A stretch of DNA of 38,673 nucleotides, taken from assembly GCA_016875215.1 (NCBI GenBank), contig VGRX01000009.1, forward strand, positions 1 through 38,673, given 5' to 3'. This stretch comes from Deltaproteobacteria bacterium. GTDB taxonomy: Bacteria > Myxococcota_A > UBA9042 > CAIXZC01. This document shows positions 10,201 to 18,557 of this stretch, one piece after another. Each line of letters begins with the position of its first letter. Positions within the stretch are counted from its first letter, which is position 1. The notes below the pieces were generated by a model. That model was not told the DNA's origin and made no database searches. It was given only the letters and a program-made list of their open reading frames with translations. The position numbers and the translations under genes are program-made.

Positions 10201-10460
10201 GCAACCCGGCCATCCAGCGGGCAGCGCTCGAGCCACTCCTCGAGCTGAATGGCAGCGGACCTCGCCCTGCCGTCGTCCTCCGCCAGGTAATCCGCCCAGA
10301 GCCCGCATGCCTCGCCCAGATCCATCCGGTCGAGAGCCTCGAGCGCCGCATTCTCCTGCGCCGCGGCAGCATCGATCCACGCGACCGCTAGCGCCGCGAC
10401 CGCAGCAGCCGCAAGCACACCCGACCTCCAACGGACCCCGGGGGAGGTTTCACTTCTCAT
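7203..10460 (-). CDS. Large secreted protein, transglutaminase-like paralog lacking recognisable catalytic Cys/His
   Basis: Signal-peptide-like N-terminus (VLAAAAVAALAVAWIDAAAAQE). Architecture parallels the next upstream gene, but the catalytic region reads TGSGSGVLAVYCAMLQAGLDAHLVAVSS and FDGTVVYVGGREPAWFDPYD. Confidence 0.72.
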   Translation of the reverse strand: MRSETSPGVRWRSGVLAAAAVAALAVAWIDAAAAQENAALEALDRMDLGEACGLWADYLAEDDGRARSAAIQLEEWLERCPLDGRVAFLSERAARTRLDAAHVYRMHALAHGAGLKYRDAAVASMEPLRLSPAAGRTSMSSAPVVTALSAVPVAPPGDPPGPAWLGTVQTTRFRFTVRGDEVLYLHLELPNPASVWLDGEALAVSDRSAGGGSDLYLSVRFAAGEHFLDVIQAVLTTLPPEIRILPRDAAVEAPPAGGGAQSAQGSAAAGPALRRWTLVQDSERGGAAAGSATASTAASEAGNRAPGGPGEGTCRALLDTVRTRLGNGEDQAAETILNDADPACLETADGLLVQAELALSRQWTPLLDEYVEAAFSRYPQDCEVLTRWVSRRLERSEIPAAESLPVVCEGVERLLRPFAGRPKSEDAVELFRDAGRTFRLRLLPSLLSGDDPAVEEALLRLSASDLTVGWMLVDWWLSRGKTARAALLGEALRDHPAAMGGIRSQAGRLFTWERTRSDWTDPEEAVQAYLESGFGHDMPQVVVLDEAIAVPSRNGWFTLVLTTLTHLESPDAAESVGEISLAADEELLELAVRKADGSWRGPEETGASGAGKDTISLPGLAPGDFVLRRTVRELQADSLGGCLRLPPFYFGHRDLPVFLTRYVVVHGGADLVFHRHGEVEVGAPRSGKWEFVRRKVAPVPAEPWCPDPEAGVSMVEVTSRCLDWTRLRDGVGDKAGRLCDVPSPFRSGRGSAEALYREVLARVEVDSGVGVLSRSFSQTLETGSGSGVLAVYCAMLQAGLDAHLVAVSSAAAPPLDLLRPSLAGFDGTVVYVGGREPAWFDPYDPLSPPGKLRRSFAGRPGLVLTPLNPRLFVTLPRAGAVDSWKIVVRGTIDGDGALAGHLEIGGMGQAAAELRREADGAAEQVERLAAGVLGQVLPEVHVEQARFDIRGRKAVLGVEFARSPTAEERFLLLMPPIPAREFTQLPVRTSPLYFPGFYDIELDIELETEAGRFVVAAGKQELDCEFGRIDLQVENSGDRLRLTKRASAAPVAVSPDDYAGLAQFLSSARRLAGLAVEVVDAPTRD

Positions 10461-13400
10461 CGACCACCCCCTCGACCCCTGCCAGGGCCGCCCGAAGCTG
10501 CTGCACCAGCCGCCGGAACGCGGGGTACCGCTCCACCGGAACCGAACGGCTCCTCTGCTCCAGCCTCAGCTCCAGCCGGGCCCCGCCGTCCGGAAGCGCC
10601 TCGACCTGGAGGGTAAACGCGGCATCCTCCTCATCGGCGGCCTGGAAGATCCCGACGGGCATCCGCACCGTTCCCGGATGGAGATCCAGCCGCACTTCCT
10701 GCACGTATCGGTAGCCGAACACGAGCACCTGCTTCCGCTCCGGCAGCGATGTCGCCCGCGTCAGGGCCTCCAGGTCAGGGGTCAGCCTCAGGACCGACCC
10801 CGGAGCAACCCAGCTGCCCGAGACCGCGATGCGAAGCTCGGGGACCGGTCCGCAGGTCAGCTCCTCCTCGATCCCCGTGATATCGGCCCCGGGCAGATAG
10901 TCCGCCAGGTAGGACTCGAGCTCTCCCTCCCATGCGCCCCGGTTCTCCGCAATGGATTGGACCCGCCAGACGAACTGACCGGTGAAGCGGATCTCCCCGG
11001 CAAAGAGCATCGGACTTCCGGCCGATACCGAGAGGTCCAGCACGGAACGATTGTCCTGTGCGGGCCCCTCCCGGAAGACGACCTTGCGGGGCACACGGGA
11101 ATCCAGGATGACGCCCCCTCCCCCCTCCACCTGCCAGGGGACAAGCCCCAACCCCACGAACCTCGAGGTGGGATCGAAGAAGACGTCCAGCTCGTCCAGG
11201 TACGCGATGGCATGGTCGTAGGAGGTCGGAGCACCAGGGTCCAGCACCTCGGCCCCCAACGCCACCGTGCTCGCAGCCACGACGTGCGCCGGAATCCCCG
11301 CCTCGGCCAGGAGCGTCACCAGCAGCAGGCTCTTGTCCTTGCAGTCGCCGAACCCGCGACGGAACACCTCGGCCGGCGGGTAGGGCTTGAGCCCGTGAAC
11401 ACCGAACTCCAGACCGACATAGCGCACCTCGTCGGCCACGTATCTGCAGATCGCCTCGGTCAACGCCGTGCGGTCGCCTCCGGTCTCCCCGGCCAGTCGG
11501 GCCACCAGGCGCTTCATCGAGGCATCACCGCCGACTGCCGGCGAGACGACCGGCGCGTACCATCGGGCGAAGTCCTCCCAGGTGGCAAGCGTCGAGTACT
11601 CCAGGTGGGCCGTGCTCCTGAAGCGTCCCGGCCCCAGCGGCTCGTCGGCCTGCGCCGGAATGGGACCGAAACGGAGCCAGTGCACCACCCCCTCCTCGCC
11701 CGAGGTCACGTCCTGCTCGACCGTCAACCCTACCGAGTCCGGTCCGGCTCGATGGAAGAGGTCGGTCCCGGGCGGCATCGAGATCTCGACCTCCACCCCG
11801 TGCTTCGGGTAGTCGGCCTGCAGCCAGACGACCCCGGAGAACGGCGTCCGCAGCGGGGACGGAGACGAGTCCACCCCCCAGGCAGCCACCGCGACGTCCC
11901 CGGCAGCCAGCGCGGGAAACGTGAAGGTCACCTGCCGCATGTCGTAGTACAGGTTGAACTCCTCCTCGCTCACTCCGATGTCACCGTACGGAACCGCCAC
12001 CGGCTTCGAACCGTCCGCCCGCAGCACCGCGGCCCTCAGCACCGTCGCCTCCTCGAGATAGGAATCGTACGCCACGCCGAGCCTCAACCTCCCTTCCTCC
12101 ACCGGAGCCAATGCCTTGACCGCAACCCACCGTTCGAGCTGCCAGGCCCGGTTCGGGTGCGCCATGATGTGGGTTCGGTCCATCACCCCCACGAGACGCT
12201 GCACCCCGGTTGCCGGTACCGATGCAGCTACCCTCCGGATCTCGTCGTCAGAGAACCGCGGGCGGAGAACATCCCCTTCCGACTGGAGCCTCGCCAGCAA
12301 CCCTCGGAGGTTCCGGTCCTGCGGATGCAGGCGCAGCACCCGCTTCCAGAGCGCAAGCGCCCTCTCCCGGTTGCCGGCCCGGTAGTGGAACTCGGCAGCC
12401 CGCTCCAGCAGGTACGGATGATGCGGCGCCCACGCTTCGAGGCTGCCGTAGAGCTCTGCCGCACGGGCCTGCTCCCGCGCAGTCTCGAGCCCGGAGGCCA
12501 GCACGTGTCTCAGGAACGGCATCGTCGGGAAGAGCCAGTTGAGGCGCTCCGCCAGCTTCACCTCTTCGGACGCTCGGCCGAGCTTCTCCAGCAGGAAGAG
12601 CTGGGTGGCTGCCATCTCGTAGTCCCCGGGCCACTCCTCGAGGTAGCTGCCTGCCAGGTCGGAAGCCTCCTGGTAGCGCTCCTGCTCCGAGAGCACCTCC
12701 GACAGGGCGGACACCAACGCCGGGACCTTCCCTGCACGGGCCAGCGCCGCTCGGAGCATCTCCTCCACGTGCAAGCTCAACCCGCTGGCCGACAGGGGTT
12801 CCCTGGCGACCAGAGCGGCCTGCGCTTCCAACTCGGGAGTCAGGCAGGCACGACCGCCGTCCGGGCACAGACTCCGCAGCTTTCCCAATCCATCCAGCAC
12901 ACGTCCGGCCCGCAGGAGGTAGGCCGCGTGGGAAAGCACCATCTCCGGGCGATCGCCCCACACGGCATCCCCGCGGGACAGGACCTCGTGCAGCACCGGG
13001 CTCCCTTCCAGGCACTCGATCGCTTCGAGCCACTCGGGCAACGTGTCCAGCTCGGCCTCAGCCACCAGGGACTCCGCACCGTCGCCGCCGTACCCTGCCC
13101 CGGAAGCCCGCTCCAGGAAGCACGCCAGCAGCAGCTTCTCCGTCGATTCGGGCAGCGAATCGAGGGACTGCCGGACGGTCACCCCCTCCACCGACTTGCT
13201 CTTCCTGCCCGTGGACGAGCTTCGGCCTCCTTTGCCCGAAAGCGGCAGCTCGCCTCCGTCCGGCCGGGTCAGCCGGGCCGCCACACGCACCGGCGCAGCC
13301 TGCGGAAGAAAGCGCAGCTCCACCCGGGTCGTTCCCGGTGCCAGCCGACAGAAAACGACGTGCTGATCCCAGAAGAAGCTGGTGTGCGGCTCCAACGCCG

Positions 13401-13986
13401 TGCACTCTCCTCCGACACAGACTTCTTCGAGATCCGCGGCGGAGACACGGAGCGCAACCGGGGCCTCCGACCGGACCGCCACGTCCGCCCAGATCAACAC
13501 CGGCTCGCCGGGGGGAAGCTCCAGGAAGTCAGCCCCCCGGACCTCCCCCGAGATCGGGTCGGCCGGAAGCTCCGCCTCCTCCCCTTCGGGAGTCCGGATC
13601 CGCCACGTCCGGATGAACCCGAGCCGTGCCGTCAGGCGGGAAGCGTCCTCCCGCCGACCGGCAACCCGCTGCTCCAGCGCCATCCGCCGATCGAGCACCT
13701 GCGCAACCAGCGGATGCTGCCCCGACGCCCGTCGCCAGCGGCCGAACATCTCCAGGCACCGGGCATGTCCGACCCCCAGGCAGAGGGATGCCGCCTGCTC
13801 CACCACCAGGACTCCGACGGCCTCTCCTCGCAGACGCAGGAAGCGGGCATCCAGCGCATCGAGCCTCGGCTGAGCGCACAACCCCTCCCCTCCGGCAAGC
13901 ACAACGCAGACCAGTGCCGCCAGCCGCGAGACGAGAAGTCCCCGGCCGCGGCCCGGTGCACCGGCTACCGACAGCGTCTCTTCCAT
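10450..13986 (-). CDS. TPR-containing exported protein with DUF3857-like and transglutaminase-like domains
   Basis: Start at MEETLSVAG with signal-like region; TPR-like HHPYLLERAAEFHYRAGNRERALALWKRVLRLHPQDRNL; transglutaminase core RRGFGDCKDKSLLLVTLLAEAGIPAHVVAAST, then YDHAIAYLDELDVFFDPTS (Cys/His/Asp triad present). Confidence 0.82.
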   Translation of the reverse strand: MEETLSVAGAPGRGRGLLVSRLAALVCVVLAGGEGLCAQPRLDALDARFLRLRGEAVGVLVVEQAASLCLGVGHARCLEMFGRWRRASGQHPLVAQVLDRRMALEQRVAGRREDASRLTARLGFIRTWRIRTPEGEEAELPADPISGEVRGADFLELPPGEPVLIWADVAVRSEAPVALRVSAADLEEVCVGGECTALEPHTSFFWDQHVVFCRLAPGTTRVELRFLPQAAPVRVAARLTRPDGGELPLSGKGGRSSSTGRKSKSVEGVTVRQSLDSLPESTEKLLLACFLERASGAGYGGDGAESLVAEAELDTLPEWLEAIECLEGSPVLHEVLSRGDAVWGDRPEMVLSHAAYLLRAGRVLDGLGKLRSLCPDGGRACLTPELEAQAALVAREPLSASGLSLHVEEMLRAALARAGKVPALVSALSEVLSEQERYQEASDLAGSYLEEWPGDYEMAATQLFLLEKLGRASEEVKLAERLNWLFPTMPFLRHVLASGLETAREQARAAELYGSLEAWAPHHPYLLERAAEFHYRAGNRERALALWKRVLRLHPQDRNLRGLLARLQSEGDVLRPRFSDDEIRRVAASVPATGVQRLVGVMDRTHIMAHPNRAWQLERWVAVKALAPVEEGRLRLGVAYDSYLEEATVLRAAVLRADGSKPVAVPYGDIGVSEEEFNLYYDMRQVTFTFPALAAGDVAVAAWGVDSSPSPLRTPFSGVVWLQADYPKHGVEVEISMPPGTDLFHRAGPDSVGLTVEQDVTSGEEGVVHWLRFGPIPAQADEPLGPGRFRSTAHLEYSTLATWEDFARWYAPVVSPAVGGDASMKRLVARLAGETGGDRTALTEAICRYVADEVRYVGLEFGVHGLKPYPPAEVFRRGFGDCKDKSLLLVTLLAEAGIPAHVVAASTVALGAEVLDPGAPTSYDHAIAYLDELDVFFDPTSRFVGLGLVPWQVEGGGGVILDSRVPRKVVFREGPAQDNRSVLDLSVSAGSPMLFAGEIRFTGQFVWRVQSIAENRGAWEGELESYLADYLPGADITGIEEELTCGPVPELRIAVSGSWVAPGSVLRLTPDLEALTRATSLPERKQVLVFGYRYVQEVRLDLHPGTVRMPVGIFQAADEEDAAFTLQVEALPDGGARLELRLEQRSRSVPVERYPAFRRLVQQLRAALAGVEGVVDEK

Positions 13987-14729
13987 TCGTACATGGCCAG
14001 CGCTGCCGCCACGTTTGCGTTGTACGATTCGATGCCCTGCATCGGCAGCGCCACAACGGAGATCTTTACATGCTTCGTGCAGATCAGGCCACTGGTTTGT
14101 GCGAGCCCCCCGCCTTCCTGGCCCACCACGAGACCTGTCCGCTCCGGAAACTCGAATCCGGCCACCGGCTCCCCCCGGGCATCCAGGCCTACCAACTCCA
14201 GGCCGAGCCCCTGGAGCCGAGCCGGGTCGTCGATGGGATGCAGCGGCAGCTTGAATACCGCCCCCGCCGAGGTCCTGACCGACTTCGGATGGAACGGATG
14301 CGCACACGACGGCAGGAGGAACGCTCCCGAGGCCCCCAACCCCGCAGCGGTCCGTATCACCGCCCCTACGTTGATCGGATCCTGGAGCGGAACCACCAGG
14401 TAGAGCCCCTTGGCCAGCGTCCCGGACGGCTCGCGGATCAACCCGTCGACGGCCGCGTCCAGCATGGGTTGCCCCGTTCCGAAACGGTCCAGCTCGGAAA
14501 ACAGGCCCCGGGCAAGCTCATGCCGCCGGATCTCCGGGCCGCCGGGCAGCTCCCCATCGAATCCCTCCGGCACGATCCAGGCCAGCCGCTCAGGCGGCTG
14601 CGAGTTGGCCACCTCGCGGCAGATGCGGGCCCCGCAGACCAGGGTGCGCCCGGTCCTGCGCACCTCCCCGTCCGCCTGGCGCCGCCACGTCTTGAACCGG
14701 GAGTTGGATGGGCTCTGGATGGCTGTCAT
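13965..14729 (-). CDS. SpoU/TrmH-family RNA 2'-O-methyltransferase
   Basis: Motifs LQDPINVGAVIRTAAGLGASGAFL, GLVVGQEGGGL, LPMQGIESYNANVAAALAMYEW; start at MTAIQSPSNSRFK. Confidence 0.85.
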   Translation of the reverse strand: MTAIQSPSNSRFKTWRRQADGEVRRTGRTLVCGARICREVANSQPPERLAWIVPEGFDGELPGGPEIRRHELARGLFSELDRFGTGQPMLDAAVDGLIREPSGTLAKGLYLVVPLQDPINVGAVIRTAAGLGASGAFLLPSCAHPFHPKSVRTSAGAVFKLPLHPIDDPARLQGLGLELVGLDARGEPVAGFEFPERTGLVVGQEGGGLAQTSGLICTKHVKISVVALPMQGIESYNANVAAALAMYEWKRRCR

Positions 14730-14814
14730 CGTTCGACCCCGTGCAGGCCGGCCGCTGTCCACCGCACCCGTTGATGCGCTGAGAGCCTCCGGCCCACTGC
14801 TCGCTGCCCACTGC

Positions 14815-15525
14815 TCACTTCTTCCTGTACACCACCAGCCTGCGCCCGCTTGCGGTGCCGGGAAGCAAGTAGGCATGGTCCGCGACCTCGGCGAACTCAC
14901 GGCCCAACGCCCGGCCCGCAATCACCTTCTCCGCGTCCACCGCAGGCCCCTTCATGAAGATCACCAGCCCTCCGGCCGGCAGGAAGGGGCGGACTCGCCG
15001 CAGAGTCTCGCGAATCCCCTCGACGGCCCGGGTGATCACGCCACCGACCGCCAGGTCGAAGCCCTTGTCGATGCTCCGCTCCACGGCCGTCAGCCCCTGG
15101 AGCGCCAGGTCGGCGCAGACCTCCTTGAGGAATGCAGCCTTCTTGCGCTGCGCCTCGGCCAGCACCACCTCGGTCTGAGGCGACGCAATCTTCAGCGGCA
15201 CGCCGGGAAAACCGGCCCCGCTTCCGAGATCGAGCAGCGGCGACGGGAGGCGGGGCAGGTAGCGCAGCACCAGGAGGCTGTCCACGTAGTGCTTCAGCAC
15301 GATGTCCTGCAGGGTCCAGATGCGCGTCAGGTTGTGCGACCGGTTTGCCTCGACGAGCCGATTGTGGAAGCGTGCGAGCCGCTCGACCTGGTCCCCCGCC
15401 AGGTCGATTCCCCGCTCGGAGAGCATGAGGGCGAGCGTCGCTGCGTCCGCCCGGGGATCCCCGGCATCCTGCTCCATGCGCCGCTGCCGGCCTTGTCTCG
15501 AACGGAGCTCGTCCAGATCCGCCAT
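14815..15525 (-). CDS. rsmG: 16S rRNA (guanine-N7) methyltransferase RsmG (GidB)
   Basis: FHNRLVEANRSHNLTRIWTLQDIVLKHYVDSLLVLRYLP...LLDLGSGAGFPGVPLKI, characteristic RsmG motifs. Confidence 0.92.
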   Translation of the reverse strand: MADLDELRSRQGRQRRMEQDAGDPRADAATLALMLSERGIDLAGDQVERLARFHNRLVEANRSHNLTRIWTLQDIVLKHYVDSLLVLRYLPRLPSPLLDLGSGAGFPGVPLKIASPQTEVVLAEAQRKKAAFLKEVCADLALQGLTAVERSIDKGFDLAVGGVITRAVEGIRETLRRVRPFLPAGGLVIFMKGPAVDAEKVIAGRALGREFAEVADHAYLLPGTASGRRLVVYRKK

Positions 15526-15668
15526 TCCAGCCCCCCATCGGGGCATGCCCCGACCCGCATCGCATGAAACAGTTCCGGCCTTCTGCCCGGATTGTCGCGG
15601 CCGTTTGCCGTGCTTGCCTCTCTGCCGTTCTCTTTCCCCGGCCCCTGGCCCCCGGCCCCCGTTTCGAC

Positions 15669-18347
15669 TTAGCCTTGCAGGGATGCCAGGTGCTCCTTCA
15701 GCCCCCGGAGCTTCCCTTCCAACTCTTCCTTCTGGTCTTCCTGCTCTTCGATCACCTCGACCGGCGCCTTCTCCAGGAAACTCGGGTTTGCCAGCTTGCG
15801 CGTGATCTGGTCGTGCTTGACCTGGAGCTTCTCCACCTGCTTGAGGAGCCTTGCGACCTCTTCATCGATGTCGATGACGCCGCCCAGCTCGACGAAGACG
15901 GTGGCCTGGCCGGTCACGGCAGCCCCCGACTTGCCGGGGCGGTCGGCCGCCACGTCGATGACGAGGTTCTGCACACGGCCCAGCCGCAGGATGAACTCCC
16001 GCCCCCACTCGATGCTCTCCGCCCCCTTTGGACTCGACGGCCGGATCACGGCGTCGACGAACGCGGACGGAGGAACGTTGTTCTGCGAGCGGACGGAGCG
16101 GATGGCTCCAATGGCATCGATGACCGAGACGAACCGCTGCGCCTCTTCACCGAAGTCGAGAGCCGGCTCGGGCCGGGGCCACCGGGCGATGGCGATGGAT
16201 TCCCCGTCGCGGGAGGGCAGCATCTGCCAGATCTCCTCGCTGATGTACGGAGTGGCCGGGTGCATCATGCGCATCACGCGGTCCAGCACGTAAACGAGCA
16301 CGTCCCGAGTGACCCCTTTGGCCCCCTCGTCCTCCCCGTAGAGAGACGGCTTGGCCAGCTCCACGTACCAGTCGCAGAACTCGTGCCACACGAACTGGTA
16401 GAGCCCCGCCGCGTACTCGTTGAACCGGTAGTCGGCAAGCGCCTGCTCGGTCTCCTCTGTCACCTTCTGGAGCCTCGACAGGATCCACTTGTCCTGGACG
16501 GTGAGCCGATCCCGGCTCTCCAGCGGCGACTTCCACACGTGGTCGTCGGGGAGGTTCATGAACACGAAACGCGCCACGTTCCAGATCTTGTTCATGAATG
16601 CCCGATACCCGGAGATCGTGTCGAGCGAGAGCTTCAGATCCCGGCCCTGGACGGTCAGCGCAAGCAGCGAGAACCGGAGCGCATCGGCCCCGTGCTGAGA
16701 GCACACGTCGAGCGGGTCCACCACGTTCCCCTTGGTCTTCGACATCTTGTGCCCGTGTGCGTCCCTCACCATGGCATGCAGGTAGACCTCCCGGAACGGG
16801 ACGTCCCCCATCAGCTTCATCCCCATCATGATCATCCGGGCCACCCAGAAGAAGATGATGTCGAAGCCGGTCTCCATGATCGCATTGGGATAAAAGGTCT
16901 CCAGCGCACGGGTGCGCTCCGGCCACCCGAGAGTCGAGAAGGGCCAGAGCCCGGACGAGAACCAGGTATCCAGCACGTCCCCGTCCTGGGCAATGCGGTT
17001 GCTGCCGCAGAATGCGCAGGCGGTCGGGTCCTCGCGGGTCACCGTGACCTCGCCGCACTGGGCGCAGTGCCAGGCCGGAATGCGGTGGCCCCACCAGAGC
17101 TGGCGGCTGATGCACCAGTCGCGGATGTTGCGGAGCCAGCGGAAATACTCCGCAGTCCAGTGAGGCGGAACGAACCGGATCCGCCCGTCCTCCACGGCCT
17201 TGATTGCTGCCCCCGCGATCGATTCCGGATCCTCCGGCGGGCCCATCTTCACGTACCACTGCCACGATACCTTCGGCTCGATCATCACGCCGCTGCGCAT
17301 GCAATGGCCGACGGAGTGGGTGATGGGCTCGATCTTCTCCAGGTACCCCCCGGCCTCCAGATCGTCCACAACCGCCCTGCGGGCCACGAACCGCTCCAGC
17401 CCGCGGTACTTCTGCGGCACATTGTCGTTCAGCGTCGCATCGTCGTTGAGAATGTCGATGAACGCCAACTGGTTGCGCACTCCGCACTCGAAGTCGTTGG
17501 GGTCGTGCGACGGAGTCACCTTCACCGCCCCCGTTCCCCGGGTCGGATCGGCCAGGATGTCATCCGCGATCACGGGAATGGTGCGCCCCGTCAAGGGCAG
17601 CTCGACCTCGCGGCCGACGAGATCCCGGTACCGCTCGTCGGTCGAATGCACCGCCACCGCCGTGTCTCCCAGCATCGTCTCGGGCCGCGTCGTGGCCACG
17701 ACCACGAAACGCCCCGCCTCCCCCACCACCGGGTAGCGGATGTACCAGAAGCTGCCGCCAACCTCCTTGTGCTCCACTTCCAGATCCGACAGCACCGTCC
17801 GGATCGCAGGCGACCAGTTCACCATGCGCCGGGCCCGGTAGATGTACCCCTGCTCGTGCAGGGTCACGAAGGCCTCGCGGACCGCGCGTGACAACCCCTC
17901 GTCCATCGTGAAACGCTCCCGCTCCCAGTCCACCGAAATGCCCAGGCGGCGCGACTGCTCGGTGATTCGGCCATGGTACTGGCGCTTCCACTCCCACACC
18001 TTCTCCAGGAACTTGTCCCGGCCGAGAGCCTCACGCTTCACCCCTTCCGCCGCCAGCTTGCGCTCCACCAGCATCTGCGTGGCGATGCCCGCGTGGTCCG
18101 TGCCCGGAAGCCACAGCGTGTTGAACCCGCACATCCGCTTCCAACGGATGATGCAATCCTGGATCGAATAGGTCAGCGCATGCCCGACGTGCAGCGCCCC
18201 CGTCACGTTCGGTGGCGGAATGACCAGGCAGAACGGCGGCCTCTCGCTGACGTCCTGCGCGTGGAAGTACCCCGCGTTCACCCAGCGGTCATACCACTTC
18301 GGCTCGACCTTCTCATGCTCGTAGCTCTTGTCCAGTTCCCGTGCCAC
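15669..18347 (-). CDS. valS: Valyl-tRNA synthetase
   Basis: PPPNVTGALHVGHAL (HIGH variant), GHKMSKTKGNVVDPLDV (KMSKS), C-terminal coiled coil. The ORF opens at 18404, but a GTG at 18347 (VARELDKSYEHEKVEP) has an adjacent GGAGG. Confidence 0.95.
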   Translation of the reverse strand: MARELDKSYEHEKVEPKWYDRWVNAGYFHAQDVSERPPFCLVIPPPNVTGALHVGHALTYSIQDCIIRWKRMCGFNTLWLPGTDHAGIATQMLVERKLAAEGVKREALGRDKFLEKVWEWKRQYHGRITEQSRRLGISVDWERERFTMDEGLSRAVREAFVTLHEQGYIYRARRMVNWSPAIRTVLSDLEVEHKEVGGSFWYIRYPVVGEAGRFVVVATTRPETMLGDTAVAVHSTDERYRDLVGREVELPLTGRTIPVIADDILADPTRGTGAVKVTPSHDPNDFECGVRNQLAFIDILNDDATLNDNVPQKYRGLERFVARRAVVDDLEAGGYLEKIEPITHSVGHCMRSGVMIEPKVSWQWYVKMGPPEDPESIAGAAIKAVEDGRIRFVPPHWTAEYFRWLRNIRDWCISRQLWWGHRIPAWHCAQCGEVTVTREDPTACAFCGSNRIAQDGDVLDTWFSSGLWPFSTLGWPERTRALETFYPNAIMETGFDIIFFWVARMIMMGMKLMGDVPFREVYLHAMVRDAHGHKMSKTKGNVVDPLDVCSQHGADALRFSLLALTVQGRDLKLSLDTISGYRAFMNKIWNVARFVFMNLPDDHVWKSPLESRDRLTVQDKWILSRLQKVTEETEQALADYRFNEYAAGLYQFVWHEFCDWYVELAKPSLYGEDEGAKGVTRDVLVYVLDRVMRMMHPATPYISEEIWQMLPSRDGESIAIARWPRPEPALDFGEEAQRFVSVIDAIGAIRSVRSQNNVPPSAFVDAVIRPSSPKGAESIEWGREFILRLGRVQNLVIDVAADRPGKSGAAVTGQATVFVELGGVIDIDEEVARLLKQVEKLQVKHDQITRKLANPSFLEKAPVEVIEEQEDQKEELEGKLRGLKEHLASLQG

Positions 18348-18440
18348 AGCATCCCTCCGCTGACTCAGCAACACGGCTGTCTCCGCTATCAGAATGGCCG
18401 CCAAATGTCAATCGTGCGTGCGCCCGGCGGACCTTTTCCG

Positions 18441-18469
18441 TTGACATCGCCCCCGCTCAGGAGTAGAAA
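18441..18469 (+). promoter_or_regulatory. Putative sigma70 promoter of the EEPKA-repeat lipoprotein gene
   Basis: TTGACA (18441-18446), 17 bp spacer, TAGAAA (18464-18469). Confidence 0.55.
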
Positions 18470-18557
18470 GCGCTCCGTTCTCAATGGAACATTGCCAACG
18501 TGACCAATGTGCGAAGCGGCTGGGGATCAGCCGAAGCACGATGACAGGAGGATGAAG

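Noticed and set aside
8433-10391. 652 aa plus-strand ORF
   Set aside because: Antisense to the pseudo-transglutaminase gene; composition artefact.
10678-14403. 1241 aa plus-strand ORF
   Set aside because: Antisense to the transglutaminase gene; Arg/Pro/Gln/His-rich with no domain pattern, typical high-GC shadow ORF.
15564-17891. 775 aa plus-strand ORF
   Set aside because: Antisense to valS.
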